This document shows positions 1 through 8,147 of a stretch of 64,000 nt of DNA, piece by piece (positions within the stretch are counted from its first letter, which is position 1; every line of letters starts with the position of its first letter). The DNA is taken from assembly GCA_049324315.1 (NCBI GenBank), contig JBMOKU010000029.1:1-64000 (forward strand), in the 5' to 3' direction. Position numbers and translations under genes: made by a program. The DNA is from JBMOKU01 sp049324315. Lineage in GTDB: Bacteria > Bacillota > Clostridia > Peptostreptococcales > Thermotaleaceae. The notes below the pieces were generated by a model. The model had not been told where the DNA came from. It saw only the letters and a list, made by a program, of their open reading frames with translations, and ran no database searches.

Positions 1-191
1 CCCCTTTGCCGTTTTAGGAGGGTGCTCAGACTGCGAAGCAGTCGTCGAAGGGAACCTAGGGTTCCCTAGCGAAACAAATTGACGCAGTCAATTTTGTTCA
101 AACATTTGATGCAACGAATCTTCCGCTTCGCTAACAAACTCTATAAGCCTCTCCACAAAGCAAATCTACATCAACTAGCACAACGAGTTAA
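1..191. repeat. MITE-like palindromic repeat, copy A (chimeric, at window edge)
   Basis: Bases 98-191 match the right half of copy B (1567-1660) almost base for base and end in the same terminal sequence CTAGCACAACGAGTTAA. The left part differs. It holds three consecutive small perfect hairpins, each with a 3-base loop: 29-43, 50-66 and 76-94. The copy ends 1 base before the stop codon of the glycosyltransferase gene. It may start left of the window. No coding capacity is credible; reading frames inside it are by-products of the repeat. Confidence 0.75.
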
Positions 192-192
192 A

Positions 193-1458
193 TTAAAATC
201 TTTCCGTTTTATACCACTGCTGCTCTCGCTTCAGGAAGATATCTTTTATGTAAGAGCCTAATCCCAACAGGGAAATATAAAGCCACAGCTGACAATATGT
301 AAAATACATCAACATAATAATGCCTAAGTTCTTCGTATGGGCTTCACCCTTTTCCATGGCAACGGATATTTCTACCTCCAATATAAAAAGAATGTAAGCC
401 AATATCCAAATAATAAGAAAATAACCGGGTAAGGATACCCGTATGTCCGTAAATATTCCTAAAAGAAAAATACCATCTGAAATAAAAATGGATGACAAGA
501 ATAAGAAATATACCATGAAAAAATAGTATATGTCTAACTTGATCCTTTTATACTTAGAAGAAATGGGCGATAGGATATACTTATGAACTACATAGATATT
601 TCCTTTAACCCACCGCAATCTCTGCTTTCTCCACACTGAAAAACTTTCGGGTTCTTGCTCCCACGTAACTGCCAGAGGCATGAAAGCAATCTTATAACCT
701 AATTGATAGATGCGAATACTAATTTCGGTATCTTCTGCGATGGCTTCCGCATCCCATCCGCCAATCTCATGCAAGATATCCCTATGAATAATATAATTTG
801 TCCCTGGAATGGTACACAAACCGAAAAGCTTCCATCGCCCTCCTTGTGACATCCACTGGAAATTGATGGTCTCAATGTTAATAAATCGAGTAAGAAGATT
901 TCTCTCTTTATTCCTCGTTCGAAATTTCCCTATGACAGCACCATATTTAGGATGAAGTATAATCTCATTAACAAGATATCTTAAGGATAGAGATTCCGGA
1001 GTATTATCCGCATCATATACGACAATGTATTCACCTGAAGCATATCGAAAACCAATATTCAAAGCATTAGGTTTCCCTTTTCCGCCATTCTCTTTGTTTG
1101 TATGGATTACGCGAAAATCTCTATGCTCATTCTCTAATCTTATTCTCTCAACGATCTTTCCCGTGAGATCACTGGAAAGATCGTTAATAACGATGATTTG
1201 TATCTTATCTTCAGGATAGTTCAATCTCAAAACAGCCCACAACGTTTTTTCTATTACTTTTTCCTCATTGTGAGCAGGTATAAGTATTGATACTCTAGGA
1301 AAATAGCTCATATCTCTGAGAATATTTATCTCATTCCTAGAAATTTCCCGATGATACAGATATCCGTAAAAAGTCAAAAATACATTATAGAGCAAAAGCA
1401 GCCATATGGAAGTGAGGCTGTATAAGAATAAATAGTCAATAATTCTTAATTCTCTCAT
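193..1458 (-). CDS. Processive family 2 glycosyltransferase (cellulose/PNAG synthase-like)
   Basis: A 421-residue membrane glycosyltransferase expected to polymerise a beta-linked exopolysaccharide from a UDP-sugar and extrude it. It has an N-terminal membrane segment (about 8-34), a GT-A domain (about 54-285) and several C-terminal membrane segments. Visible catalytic features are D93, the DAD motif at 149-151, the ED pair at 242-243 and QRLRW at 279-283, the signature of processive enzymes. The chosen ATG has AGGAG 8 bases upstream; an in-frame upstream ATG lies inside repeat B and has no ribosome site. There is no PilZ domain. It is the last in-window gene of a locus with GH8-like and degenerate GGDEF genes and is flanked on both sides by copies of the same repeat. 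The polymer (cellulose, PNAG or other) cannot be told from sequence. Confidence 0.85.
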   Translation of the reverse strand: MRELRIIDYLFLYSLTSIWLLLLYNVFLTFYGYLYHREISRNEINILRDMSYFPRVSILIPAHNEEKVIEKTLWAVLRLNYPEDKIQIIVINDLSSDLTGKIVERIRLENEHRDFRVIHTNKENGGKGKPNALNIGFRYASGEYIVVYDADNTPESLSLRYLVNEIILHPKYGAVIGKFRTRNKERNLLTRFINIETINFQWMSQGGRWKLFGLCTIPGTNYIIHRDILHEIGGWDAEAIAEDTEISIRIYQLGYKIAFMPLAVTWEQEPESFSVWRKQRLRWVKGNIYVVHKYILSPISSKYKRIKLDIYYFFMVYFLFLSSIFISDGIFLLGIFTDIRVSLPGYFLIIWILAYILFILEVEISVAMEKGEAHTKNLGIIMLMYFTYCQLWLYISLLGLGSYIKDIFLKREQQWYKTERF

Positions 1459-1474
1459 GCATAGGACTCCTAAG

Positions 1475-1660
1475 TTAATGTGTTGTGCTAGTTGACTCCG
1501 ATTTGCTAGTGTTACGAGGCTTAGAGTTTGTAAGCTTGCTACAGGTTGCATCAAAACTCGCTTCGCTCAAACAGTTGATGCAACGAATCTTCCGCTGCGC
1601 TAATAAACTCTATAAGCCTCTCCACAAAGCAAATCTACATCAACTAGCACAACGAGTTAA
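1475..1660. repeat. MITE-like giant-hairpin repeat, copy B (186 bp)
   Basis: The element starts TTAATGTGTTGTGCTAG and ends CTAGCACAACGAGTTAA, giving imperfect terminal inverted repeats of about 21 bases. The two arms stay complementary well inward (GAGGCTTA with TAAGCCTC, AGAGTTT with AAACTCT), so the whole element can fold into one long hairpin capped by a TTGCATCAA/TTGATGCAA stem. Copy C has exactly the same length. It lies between the ribosome site of the glycosyltransferase gene and the stop codon (1662-1664) of the preceding gene. Confidence 0.85.
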
Positions 1661-1661
1661 G

Positions 1662-2516
1662 TTAGAACAGATTTCGCCTACCCTTTCTTCTTAAAAATAG
1701 AAAAAGTAGTAAAAAAATTATACAGACTGCTCCAATAAAAACAGCCAAGACTTTTGTGCCCATATTGGATGTCATATAGATTTTATCTTCCTGTGGTACG
1801 ATTTCTTTTTTCTCCCCAACATATTCCTTAGATATTTTTTTGCCTTCAAATTGTTGATAAATTTCCCATTGGTTTTTCGAATAATCTTTGCTAAAAAAGG
1901 TTAGCAAGGCATCTCCTAAAATATAAAATAAGATGCCATCTCCCTGTACAGCAGTCTGGATCATCAAGTCCTCATATTGAATCACCAAAGGCTCATCATG
2001 TAATCCATCATATGCAGTAGCTATTTTTTTTCCATGAGGTGTCTCTATGCTTATCTTTTGAAAGGTTTCCATGCGCTGCAGTCTGTATATACTTTCCTTA
2101 TAGTGAATTTCTACAGGCTCTGCCGTTTGTCCCGTATATATTAATTCTTCTATATGCTTTTCCTCTAAAAAGTGCTGGATTCCCTTGCCAGCCCAGAATA
2201 TTTTCTTATCTGCCGTCTGCATTTCGTCCAGGAGTTCGTTATTTTCTATTCCATTCTTTAAACCAATAAAAACAATGTGGGAAAATTCTTTTAATTTTCC
2301 TTTTTCATACTCGTTTTGATTGATCGAAGTTATATGGATTTCATAGTGCTGAAGCAGCGCCTCCACTGACCCAATGATATCAATCTCTTCACTGAAGTAA
2401 TTCCTTCTGTCATAAATGATCAGTGCCTTATCTTGTAAAGAAGTGGAAAAGCCGGTTCCAACAATATATAAAAATGTAGTACATAGAAGCAGGCCGCTGA
2501 ATATCTTTTTATACAT
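1662..2516 (-). CDS. Extracytoplasmic membrane-anchored protein of exopolysaccharide locus
   Basis: 284 residues. An N-terminal signal or anchor segment (about 4-26) precedes an extracytoplasmic alpha/beta region, and a single membrane helix near the C-terminus (about 250-272) ends in a basic tail. The early part reads like a Rossmann or amidotransferase-like fold, with alternating hydrophobic strands and a KIFWAGKGI segment; this resembles, from memory only, N-terminal regions of some polysaccharide-deacetylase (DUF2334) proteins. I do not recognise the family. Its ATG overlaps the stop of the upstream GGDEF-like gene (ATGTATAA, 8 bases), so translation is probably coupled. Position and topology suggest a BcsB-like extracytoplasmic partner of the glycosyltransferase, which is inference. 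Confidence 0.6.
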   Translation of the reverse strand: MYKKIFSGLLLCTTFLYIVGTGFSTSLQDKALIIYDRRNYFSEEIDIIGSVEALLQHYEIHITSINQNEYEKGKLKEFSHIVFIGLKNGIENNELLDEMQTADKKIFWAGKGIQHFLEEKHIEELIYTGQTAEPVEIHYKESIYRLQRMETFQKISIETPHGKKIATAYDGLHDEPLVIQYEDLMIQTAVQGDGILFYILGDALLTFFSKDYSKNQWEIYQQFEGKKISKEYVGEKKEIVPQEDKIYMTSNMGTKVLAVFIGAVCIIFLLLFLFLRRKGRRNLF

Positions 2517-3360
2517 CGTATTCCAGCTCTCTCTCTGCCAGTTCCTTAAATTGCAGAGGGTTTTTGATATCTTCATAGAACGGAACCATACCGATTTTAT
2601 ATGCGAAGTGGAAGTTTTCCAGACCACGCTCCTTACTGATAGTTATCTTATTTAATTCATCTTTTAATCGATTTTTAACAATTTCTGCTCCTTGTATGTC
2701 TGTATTGGGCATAACAATAGCAAACAGATCCCTCTTTATTCGATAGCGTTTATCCTCATCCCTTGTCACTTTTTCGATTTTGTCTGCCATGCTCCTCAGA
2801 ATTTCATTGACTTTGTTTTGTCCCGCCAAAGAAAGCAATTGTTCAAAATATTGTATCTCCATGATCATCAGCACCAGATCATGCTTGTGTCGTTTTGCTC
2901 GGCTCATTTCTTCAGCTAAGTCCCTGCAAAAACGCTTAAGATTATGAAGACTGGTGACATCATCAATGGTAACAAGATTTGTCCTTTCGTATTCCAGATT
3001 TTTCTCTGCATTCTGTAGAATATGAATATACTCACCAAATTTACCTGCTGTAAATGCAGTGATAGGAATAGCCAATATCCAGAAATAGTCCCTCTCAAAT
3101 TGAAAGTCTGTTATCTTCCCTACTAATGATTGATATAGCACATAGCTTCCATATGAAAATACAGCAAATAGGCTTATGATCAATGCGATAACCAGATTGG
3201 TATAAAAGGCTATGACCACAATCAGGATCGTTATACCAAATAAAAGATACTGTGTTATATCTACAAATTTATTATTTAAAATGATCATCGTCGCAATAAC
3301 AAATAACTCTATGGCTGTCAGCAGGAAAGATACATCTACTTTTCTATTCACATTGCCCAT
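2509..3360 (-). CDS. Membrane protein with degenerate GGDEF domain
   Basis: 283 residues: four or five membrane segments (about 10-105), a short linker, then a GGDEF-fold domain (about 128-280). The active-site motif reads KRDLF at 209-213 instead of GGDEF, so cyclase activity is not expected. No RxxD inhibitory site is obvious just before it. By analogy with PelD, whose degenerate GGDEF domain binds c-di-GMP to switch on Pel polysaccharide export, it may regulate the neighbouring glycosyltransferase, but the c-di-GMP-binding residues cannot be confirmed here. It starts 3 bases after the GH8-like gene's stop and overlaps the next gene by 8 bases, so these genes form an operon. Confidence 0.75.
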   Translation of the reverse strand: MGNVNRKVDVSFLLTAIELFVIATMIILNNKFVDITQYLLFGITILIVVIAFYTNLVIALIISLFAVFSYGSYVLYQSLVGKITDFQFERDYFWILAIPITAFTAGKFGEYIHILQNAEKNLEYERTNLVTIDDVTSLHNLKRFCRDLAEEMSRAKRHKHDLVLMIMEIQYFEQLLSLAGQNKVNEILRSMADKIEKVTRDEDKRYRIKRDLFAIVMPNTDIQGAEIVKNRLKDELNKITISKERGLENFHFAYKIGMVPFYEDIKNPLQFKELAERELEYDV

Positions 3361-3363
3361 TGG

Positions 3364-4509
3364 CTATTCACCATCTTTCCGAAAGGCTAAAAGAGCATTT
3401 AAGTTATCAAAAGAATATACTTCTTGTTTTATTTCATCACCAAAGGCTCCATATAAACCACTGGATGGAAGGTATATCTGATATCGCAGCATTTTGTTAA
3501 TCATCATCTCGTATAACTCATCATTTTTTATATTGACGGCAATCTGAGCTCCCAATGCATAGACTGCTGTAGATTCCATGGTTGACATGGCTTCGCCGGA
3601 AGAGGCATGGTATCGTAAATATACGCCACCTTTCGTTTTCATTTGATCAATTAACCATAGAATAGCATCATCAGGACATTCTCCTACTTCGCTAAGATGT
3701 TTTAATATCATCATTGTATCAATCATATTTACAAATTCATCGACATGGTATTGCCTTGTTTTATAATCGAAGGTCTTGTGGTAAAAAGGCATATCCTCTG
3801 AAATTTTCCCCCTTAAAATAACTTCTTTACCATTTGCCTCTACTTTCTCCCATGAAGCATCTATTTTAGATAATAAATCCATGGTGTATAGGTCAATATA
3901 GGCCAATGTTATGCTTGAAGCTTTCTCTTTGCTGTTAGAATCATAAAAGTCTACCAATTGATTATTATCTACTTCGTACTTTTGTACAGCTTTAGTCGCC
4001 TTAAAAAGCATCCCTTTGTATTGTCTGTCTCCCCATCTGTCATAGGCTAAAAGCAAAGCACGAATAATTCTCAGGTCATCGATTGCGGCCGAGCTTTCTG
4101 AAATCTTTTCTCCATTTCTATCGATCCTCCAACGGAACAAATGATTCGGTAACACCATATATTCGCTGACAACATATGCATGTTGATCAAAAACCTTCTT
4201 TTCATTGGCTTTCACGCTGTATAACATCATCAATCCTTCTGATTCAGAAAGAATTTGATGCCCTTTCGCTTCATCCTCTTGAAAACTTGAATCTTCAAGA
4301 TAATTGGTGTATATTCCATAGGTTGGACTGGATAGCATTTCCGCAACAAACTGATAGCATAATTGTTCTTCATAAGTCTTAGGATAATCTGTCCAATGAA
4401 TTCCTAATTTGACTTCTCTATAACTAATTTTCAAAAAAATCAACGATACAATGATGAAAGTAATAATTACTTTACTTTTATTTTTTAAAGCTTTTTTGCT
4501 ATATACCAT
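3364..4509 (-). CDS. GH8-like glycoside hydrolase (BcsZ/CcsZ-type), membrane-anchored
   Basis: 381 residues with an uncleaved-looking N-terminal membrane anchor (about 13-29) and an (alpha/alpha)6-type domain. Family GH8 landmarks are visible: a SEG motif at 90-92 with E91 in the place of the proton donor, and an SSAAIDDLRIIRALL segment with D144/D145 in the place of the conserved Asp. GH8 enzymes cut beta-1,4-glucans and are regular partners of bacterial cellulose synthases. Identity to characterised enzymes looks low, so activity is uncertain. The start has AAGGTAGGA upstream. First gene of the exopolysaccharide operon; a truncated repeat (copy D) lies upstream. Confidence 0.7.
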   Translation of the reverse strand: MVYSKKALKNKSKVIITFIIVSLIFLKISYREVKLGIHWTDYPKTYEEQLCYQFVAEMLSSPTYGIYTNYLEDSSFQEDEAKGHQILSESEGLMMLYSVKANEKKVFDQHAYVVSEYMVLPNHLFRWRIDRNGEKISESSAAIDDLRIIRALLLAYDRWGDRQYKGMLFKATKAVQKYEVDNNQLVDFYDSNSKEKASSITLAYIDLYTMDLLSKIDASWEKVEANGKEVILRGKISEDMPFYHKTFDYKTRQYHVDEFVNMIDTMMILKHLSEVGECPDDAILWLIDQMKTKGGVYLRYHASSGEAMSTMESTAVYALGAQIAVNIKNDELYEMMINKMLRYQIYLPSSGLYGAFGDEIKQEVYSFDNLNALLAFRKDGE

Positions 4510-4568
4510 GAGAATCCTACCTTTATTGTTCTTCCCTCATACTTCTTTTATGAACAATTTTTATACTA

Positions 4569-4659
4569 AGTCAATTTGTTGTGCTAGGTTGATTCCGATT
4601 GCTGATGCTACGAGGCTTAGAGTTTTAAGCTCGCTACAGCCTAGCACAACAACTAAGTA
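4569..4659. repeat. MITE-like repeat, copy D (internally deleted)
   Basis: About 90 bases. The left arm matches copy B from TTGTTGTGCTAGG through ACGAGGCTTAGAGTTT and then passes directly to a right terminal repeat CCTAGCACAAC. The central hairpin and most of the right arm are missing. It stands between the GH8-like gene and the met promoter. Confidence 0.7.
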
Positions 4660-4682
4660 AGATATTTCCACATAAAAAACTA

Positions 4683-4711
4683 TTGACATTTATATAGTAA
4701 CCATGTATTAT
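4683..4711 (+). promoter_or_regulatory. SigmaA promoter of the met operon
   Basis: A perfect TTGACA (4683-4688) is followed after 17 bases by TATTAT (4706-4711). Transcription should start near 4718, just before the SAM-I aptamer. Confidence 0.85.
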
Positions 4712-4735
4712 ACTTTTTAAATGAATATTCATGTA

Positions 4736-4920
4736 ACTTTTCATCAAGAGAGATGGAGGGACTGGCCCTATGATATCTCGGCAACCATCAAACCAGCGGT
4801 TTGACAAGGTGCCAATTCCAGCAGAACATCATTGTTCTGACAGATGAGAAGAGGACGCGCCATCGTTACATAAACAGGCACATAAGTCTTCTCTTCTAGT
4901 CAGAGAAGACTTTTTATTTT
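4736..4920 (+). promoter_or_regulatory. SAM-I (S-box) riboswitch with terminator
   Basis: The aptamer core is unmistakable: AAGAGAGATGGAGGGACTGG, then CTCGGCAACC, then GGTGCCAATTCC. P1 forms between CTTTTCATC (starting about 4737) and GATGAGAAG (about 4843-4851). The expression platform has an intrinsic terminator, AGTCTTCTC (4885-4893) with GAGAAGACT (4903-4911), followed by a T-rich run to 4920. The 3' P1 strand (AGAAGAGG) can pair with the terminator's TCTTCTCT as antiterminator. High SAM should stop transcription of metY and metA. Confidence 0.97.
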
Positions 4921-5010
4921 GGCCAAATAATTGTCTTCCCCCAGTGTTCTTCATGTAAATAGAAGTCTTTATCATTCAATATCTGAGTATTTTGATAGGA
5001 GGAGTTAACT

Positions 5011-6288
5011 ATGTCAAAGAAATGGAAAATATCAACGCTGGCAGTACAGGGAGGCTATTCACCTGATGCCACCGGATCAAGGACGCTGCCCTTGTATCAA
5101 ACAACCGCTTATCAATTCAAAGACGCAGACCACGCTGCCAGTTTGTTTGACTTAAAAGAAGCAGGTAATATTTATTCAAGAATCATGAACCCAACGGTTT
5201 CCGCCTTTGAAGAGAAGATCGCTCTTCTTGAAGGCGGCGTGGGTGCCTTGGCTACAGCTTCCGGTCAAGCAGCGATTACCTTGTCTATTTTAAATATTTG
5301 TCAGGCTGGACAGCATATTGTAGCTTCCAGCAGCCTTTATGGTGGTACATATACCTTATTGGGCACTACACTAAAGAAATTTGGTATTGATGTCACTTTT
5401 GTAAATCCTGATGATGATATTGATGGTATTTTAGACAAAGTTAGACCTGAAACCAGAGCCATCTTTGCTGAAACCATCGGTAATCCCGGTTTAAATATTT
5501 TGGATTTTGAGAAATTCGATCAAATCGCAAAAATAGCCGGTGTACCCTTAATTATTGACAATACCTTTGCCTCTCCTTATCTATTCCGTCCTCTGGAGCA
5601 TGGCGCAAATATTGTTGTTCATTCTGCAACAAAATATATCGGAGGTCATGGTACAAGTTTGGGAGGCATCATCGTTGACGGGGGAAATTTTGACTGGAAT
5701 AATGGCAAATTTCCTGAACTTACACAACCAGATCCAAGCTATCATGGCATAAAATACGTTGAGACCTTCGGTACACTAGCCTATATACTAAAAGCAAGAG
5801 TTCAATTATTAAGAGATATTGGTCCTTGCATCAGCCCATTTAACGCCTTTTTATTGAATACAGGCTTAGAGACATTACCCTTGAGGATGGAGAAACACAG
5901 TCAAAATGCCCTTCAATTGGCAGCATATCTATTGAATCATAAGAAGGTAAAATGGGTTAGCTATCCAGGCCTTGAATCCCATAGCAGTTATTCCTTAGCT
6001 AAAAAATATTTTGATAAGGGCGTTGGCGGAATGCTGACTTTTGGTATAGAGGGTGGATTGACTGCCGGCAAGAAATTTATCAATAGTGTACAGTTGGCTT
6101 CACTGGTAGCCAATGTAGGAGATACCAGAACCCTGGTTATTCATCCGGCCAGCACAACCCACAGTCAGCTCACAGAGTCAGAGCAGTTATCTTCTGGTGT
6201 AACGCAAGATCTAGTCAGGGTTTCCGTTGGTATAGAAGACATTCATGATATCATAGAAGATTTCCAACAAGCACTGGATCAAATCTAA
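5011..6288 (+). CDS. metY: O-acetylhomoserine sulfhydrylase
   Basis: 425 residues, full length for the Cys/Met-metabolism PLP enzyme family (type I fold). It converts O-acetylhomoserine plus sulfide to homocysteine (or uses methanethiol) in the cytoplasm. The PLP lysine is K208 in SATKYIGGHG, and the IDNTFASPY cofactor motif precedes it. The length and the YGGTYTL and DNTFASPY segments fit MetY rather than the shorter cystathionine synthases and lyases. AGGAGGAG stands just before the ATG. It follows the SAM-I riboswitch and precedes metA, whose residue 111 predicts the acetyl substrate this enzyme needs. Confidence 0.95.
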   Translation: MSKKWKISTLAVQGGYSPDATGSRTLPLYQTTAYQFKDADHAASLFDLKEAGNIYSRIMNPTVSAFEEKIALLEGGVGALATASGQAAITLSILNICQAGQHIVASSSLYGGTYTLLGTTLKKFGIDVTFVNPDDDIDGILDKVRPETRAIFAETIGNPGLNILDFEKFDQIAKIAGVPLIIDNTFASPYLFRPLEHGANIVVHSATKYIGGHGTSLGGIIVDGGNFDWNNGKFPELTQPDPSYHGIKYVETFGTLAYILKARVQLLRDIGPCISPFNAFLLNTGLETLPLRMEKHSQNALQLAAYLLNHKKVKWVSYPGLESHSSYSLAKKYFDKGVGGMLTFGIEGGLTAGKKFINSVQLASLVANVGDTRTLVIHPASTTHSQLTESEQLSSGVTQDLVRVSVGIEDIHDIIEDFQQALDQI

Positions 6289-6475
6289 TAATATTCGGTT
6301 CGCGATACGCGGTTCACGTTGTTCGATATAAGGATTAATCTTTACGTTCCTTTTCGTACATCGTGTATCGTGCACAGTGTATCGATATATAAAAATAAAA
6401 ACTTTATGCAATATAGAACTTTCTTTATATCCAGTTTTGTCATCGCACATCAAAATTAATATCGGAGGTTTCATT
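6289..6475 (+). other. metY-metA spacer with short CGATA-type inverted repeats
   Basis: About 187 bases without a gene. Between roughly 6297 and 6392 it holds repeated TCGATA, TCGTGTATCG and CGGTTC-like words, including the palindrome GTGCAC flanked by GTATCG elements. It has no T-run, so metA is probably cotranscribed with metY. This looks like degenerate intergenic repeat sequence of unknown role. Confidence 0.4.
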
Positions 6476-7393
6476 ATGCCTGTTATCATTCCTGAAAGTC
6501 TACCGGCTGCAGACATTCTTCAAAAAGAGAATATATTTATCATGAATGAAAAAAGAGCTTTGCATCAGGATATCCGTCCCCTGAAAATTGCTATTCTAAA
6601 CTTGATGCCAACAAAGATAGAAACAGAAACACAGCTCCTTCGTCTGTTGGGAAACACGCCAATCCAAGTCGAAGTGGTGCTGCTGCGTTCCGAAGTATAT
6701 GCTTCAAAAAACGTTCAAGAAGAACATCTTCTTACGTTTTACCGTACTTTTTCTGAAATCAAGGATCAGAAATTTGACGGCTTGATTATAACCGGTGCTC
6801 CTGTAGAACAAATGGAATTTCATGATGTCGATTATTGGCAGGAGTTAAAGGATATTATGGCTTTCTCAAAAGATCATGTCACATCCACCCTTCACATTTG
6901 CTGGGGCGCGCAGGCAGGTCTATATTATCACTATGGCATTCCTAAATATCCTTTAAAAGAAAAGATGTTTGGCGTTTTTCCCCATACCATTGTCACGAAA
7001 AATATAAAACTACTTCGAGGATTTGACGACGAATTCTTTATTCCCCATTCTCGTCATACAGAAATAAAAAAATCGGACATTATCAATGTGCCTGAATTAG
7101 AAATCCTAGCCGAATCCGAAACTGCAGGAGTCTCCATTATTGCTGCTAAAAATGGCCGTCAGATTTTTTTAACAGGCCATTCAGAATATGATCCTGATAC
7201 ATTAAAAAAAGAATACCAGCGGGATATAACAAAAGGTTTAGATATTGCCGTACCACAAAATTATTTCCTTCACAATCAGCCATGCAATGATCCCATCGTA
7301 AAATGGAGATCTCATGCCAATTTGCTTTTCTCCAACTGGCTTAACTATTATGTATATCAAGAAACACCTTATAACATCAGTGAAATCCAATAA
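6476..7393 (+). CDS. metA: Homoserine O-acetyltransferase (MetA/HTS family)
   Basis: 305 residues. It activates homoserine for homocysteine synthesis by acyl transfer from acyl-CoA. The catalytic residues fall at family positions: C142 (HICWGAQAG), H235 and E237 (TGHSEYD). Residue 111 is Glu (GAPVEQMEF); in this family Glu111 favours acetyl-CoA and Gly111 favours succinyl-CoA, so an acetyltransferase is predicted, in keeping with metY upstream. The start was set at the ATG with GGAGG 6 bases upstream; an earlier in-frame ATG would add 33 unrelated residues. A terminator follows at 7474. Confidence 0.95.
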   Translation: MPVIIPESLPAADILQKENIFIMNEKRALHQDIRPLKIAILNLMPTKIETETQLLRLLGNTPIQVEVVLLRSEVYASKNVQEEHLLTFYRTFSEIKDQKFDGLIITGAPVEQMEFHDVDYWQELKDIMAFSKDHVTSTLHICWGAQAGLYYHYGIPKYPLKEKMFGVFPHTIVTKNIKLLRGFDDEFFIPHSRHTEIKKSDIINVPELEILAESETAGVSIIAAKNGRQIFLTGHSEYDPDTLKKEYQRDITKGLDIAVPQNYFLHNQPCNDPIVKWRSHANLLFSNWLNYYVYQETPYNISEIQ

Positions 7394-7403
7394 AGAACAA
7401 AGC

Positions 7404-7422
7404 GGGCGAACACTGTTCGCCC
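7404..7422. repeat. Short palindrome GGGCGAAC-ACT-GTTCGCCC
   Basis: A perfect 8-bp stem with a 3-base loop lies directly after metA. The T-run is 9 bases away, so it is a poor terminator. Its form (GC-rich stem followed by CCTA) resembles the REP-like element at 33957-34031. Confidence 0.5.
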
Positions 7423-7473
7423 CTAGTTATGTTTTTTCTAGATGTTTTATACGAGCTATTTCCTTAATGACTA

Positions 7474-7514
7474 AAAGGAACACCTCTCATGTATCGAAAG
7501 GTGTTCTTTTCTTT
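7474..7514 (+). terminator. Intrinsic terminator of metY-metA
   Basis: GAACACCT (7478-7485) pairs with AGGTGTTC (7499-7506), followed by TTTTCTTT. Confidence 0.85.
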
Positions 7515-7598
7515 AAATATTATCCCCCAAAGACTGTTTGAATTTGATATAATGATTTTATGAACCTATGACTATTCTCTAAAGATGGGGTTGAAGAC

Positions 7599-8120
7599 AT
7601 GAGCCAAGAAGAAATTTTAAATATCCTCCTCCAAAATGAGTTTATAACGAATACTATTATGAATCCCATTATTGACAATTTAGAAAAGGTTATTATTCGA
7701 AATAACAGCTTCCTATTAATCAATAAAGAGGAAATTCAGAAAGAATCCGATGAACGATTACACCTGTTTGATGTTTCTGTCTTGTTAGATATCATGGGAT
7801 CCTTATGTGGAAAGATTTTGGTTAGTGTCGAAGAATCTATGATGAAGAAAATCGTCCAGAAATTTGTGATCAACGAAATATCCGAAGAAGAAATCGCAGC
7901 ATATATGGAAGATACCTTATCAGAATGTTTAAATATTATTCTTGGTAATTCATTAGACTGTTTCGGTCAGCAGTATCATGTAACGATCGGCAACTCTCCC
8001 CTGGCGATTACTTCCGAACACGCAATATTAAAATATCCAAATACAACGGCTTGGACTTGCTATCTTCATACAAATGAAGGCAACATATTGTTAGCTTATA
8101 TTATACCCGAAACTTGTTAA
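7599..8120 (+). CDS. CheX-like chemotaxis phosphatase-domain protein
   Basis: 173 residues, cytoplasmic. The segment DTLSECLNIILGNSL carries the E-x-x-N signature (E109, N112) followed by GN, the catalytic pair used by CheC/CheX/FliY phosphatases on phospho-CheY. The rest has the alternating strand-helix pattern of a CheX fold. Only one such motif is present, as in CheX. No chemotaxis genes lie nearby; members of this group often sit alone and may act on other response regulators. The ribosome site is weak (GGGG about 9 bases upstream). It converges on the MFS gene. Confidence 0.65.
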   Translation: MSQEEILNILLQNEFITNTIMNPIIDNLEKVIIRNNSFLLINKEEIQKESDERLHLFDVSVLLDIMGSLCGKILVSVEESMMKKIVQKFVINEISEEEIAAYMEDTLSECLNIILGNSLDCFGQQYHVTIGNSPLAITSEHAILKYPNTTAWTCYLHTNEGNILLAYIIPETC

Positions 8121-8147
8121 AGGGGGATTGCATTTCTGCAGTCTCCT

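Noticed and set aside
79..261. 60-codon frame at the left edge, and its relative at 1485-1694
   Set aside because: Both are translations of the palindromic repeat; their similarity reflects the repeat, not a protein family.
1459..1554. 32-residue N-terminal extension of the glycosyltransferase
   Set aside because: It is encoded by repeat B and has no ribosome site; the ATG at 1458 has AGGAG at good spacing.
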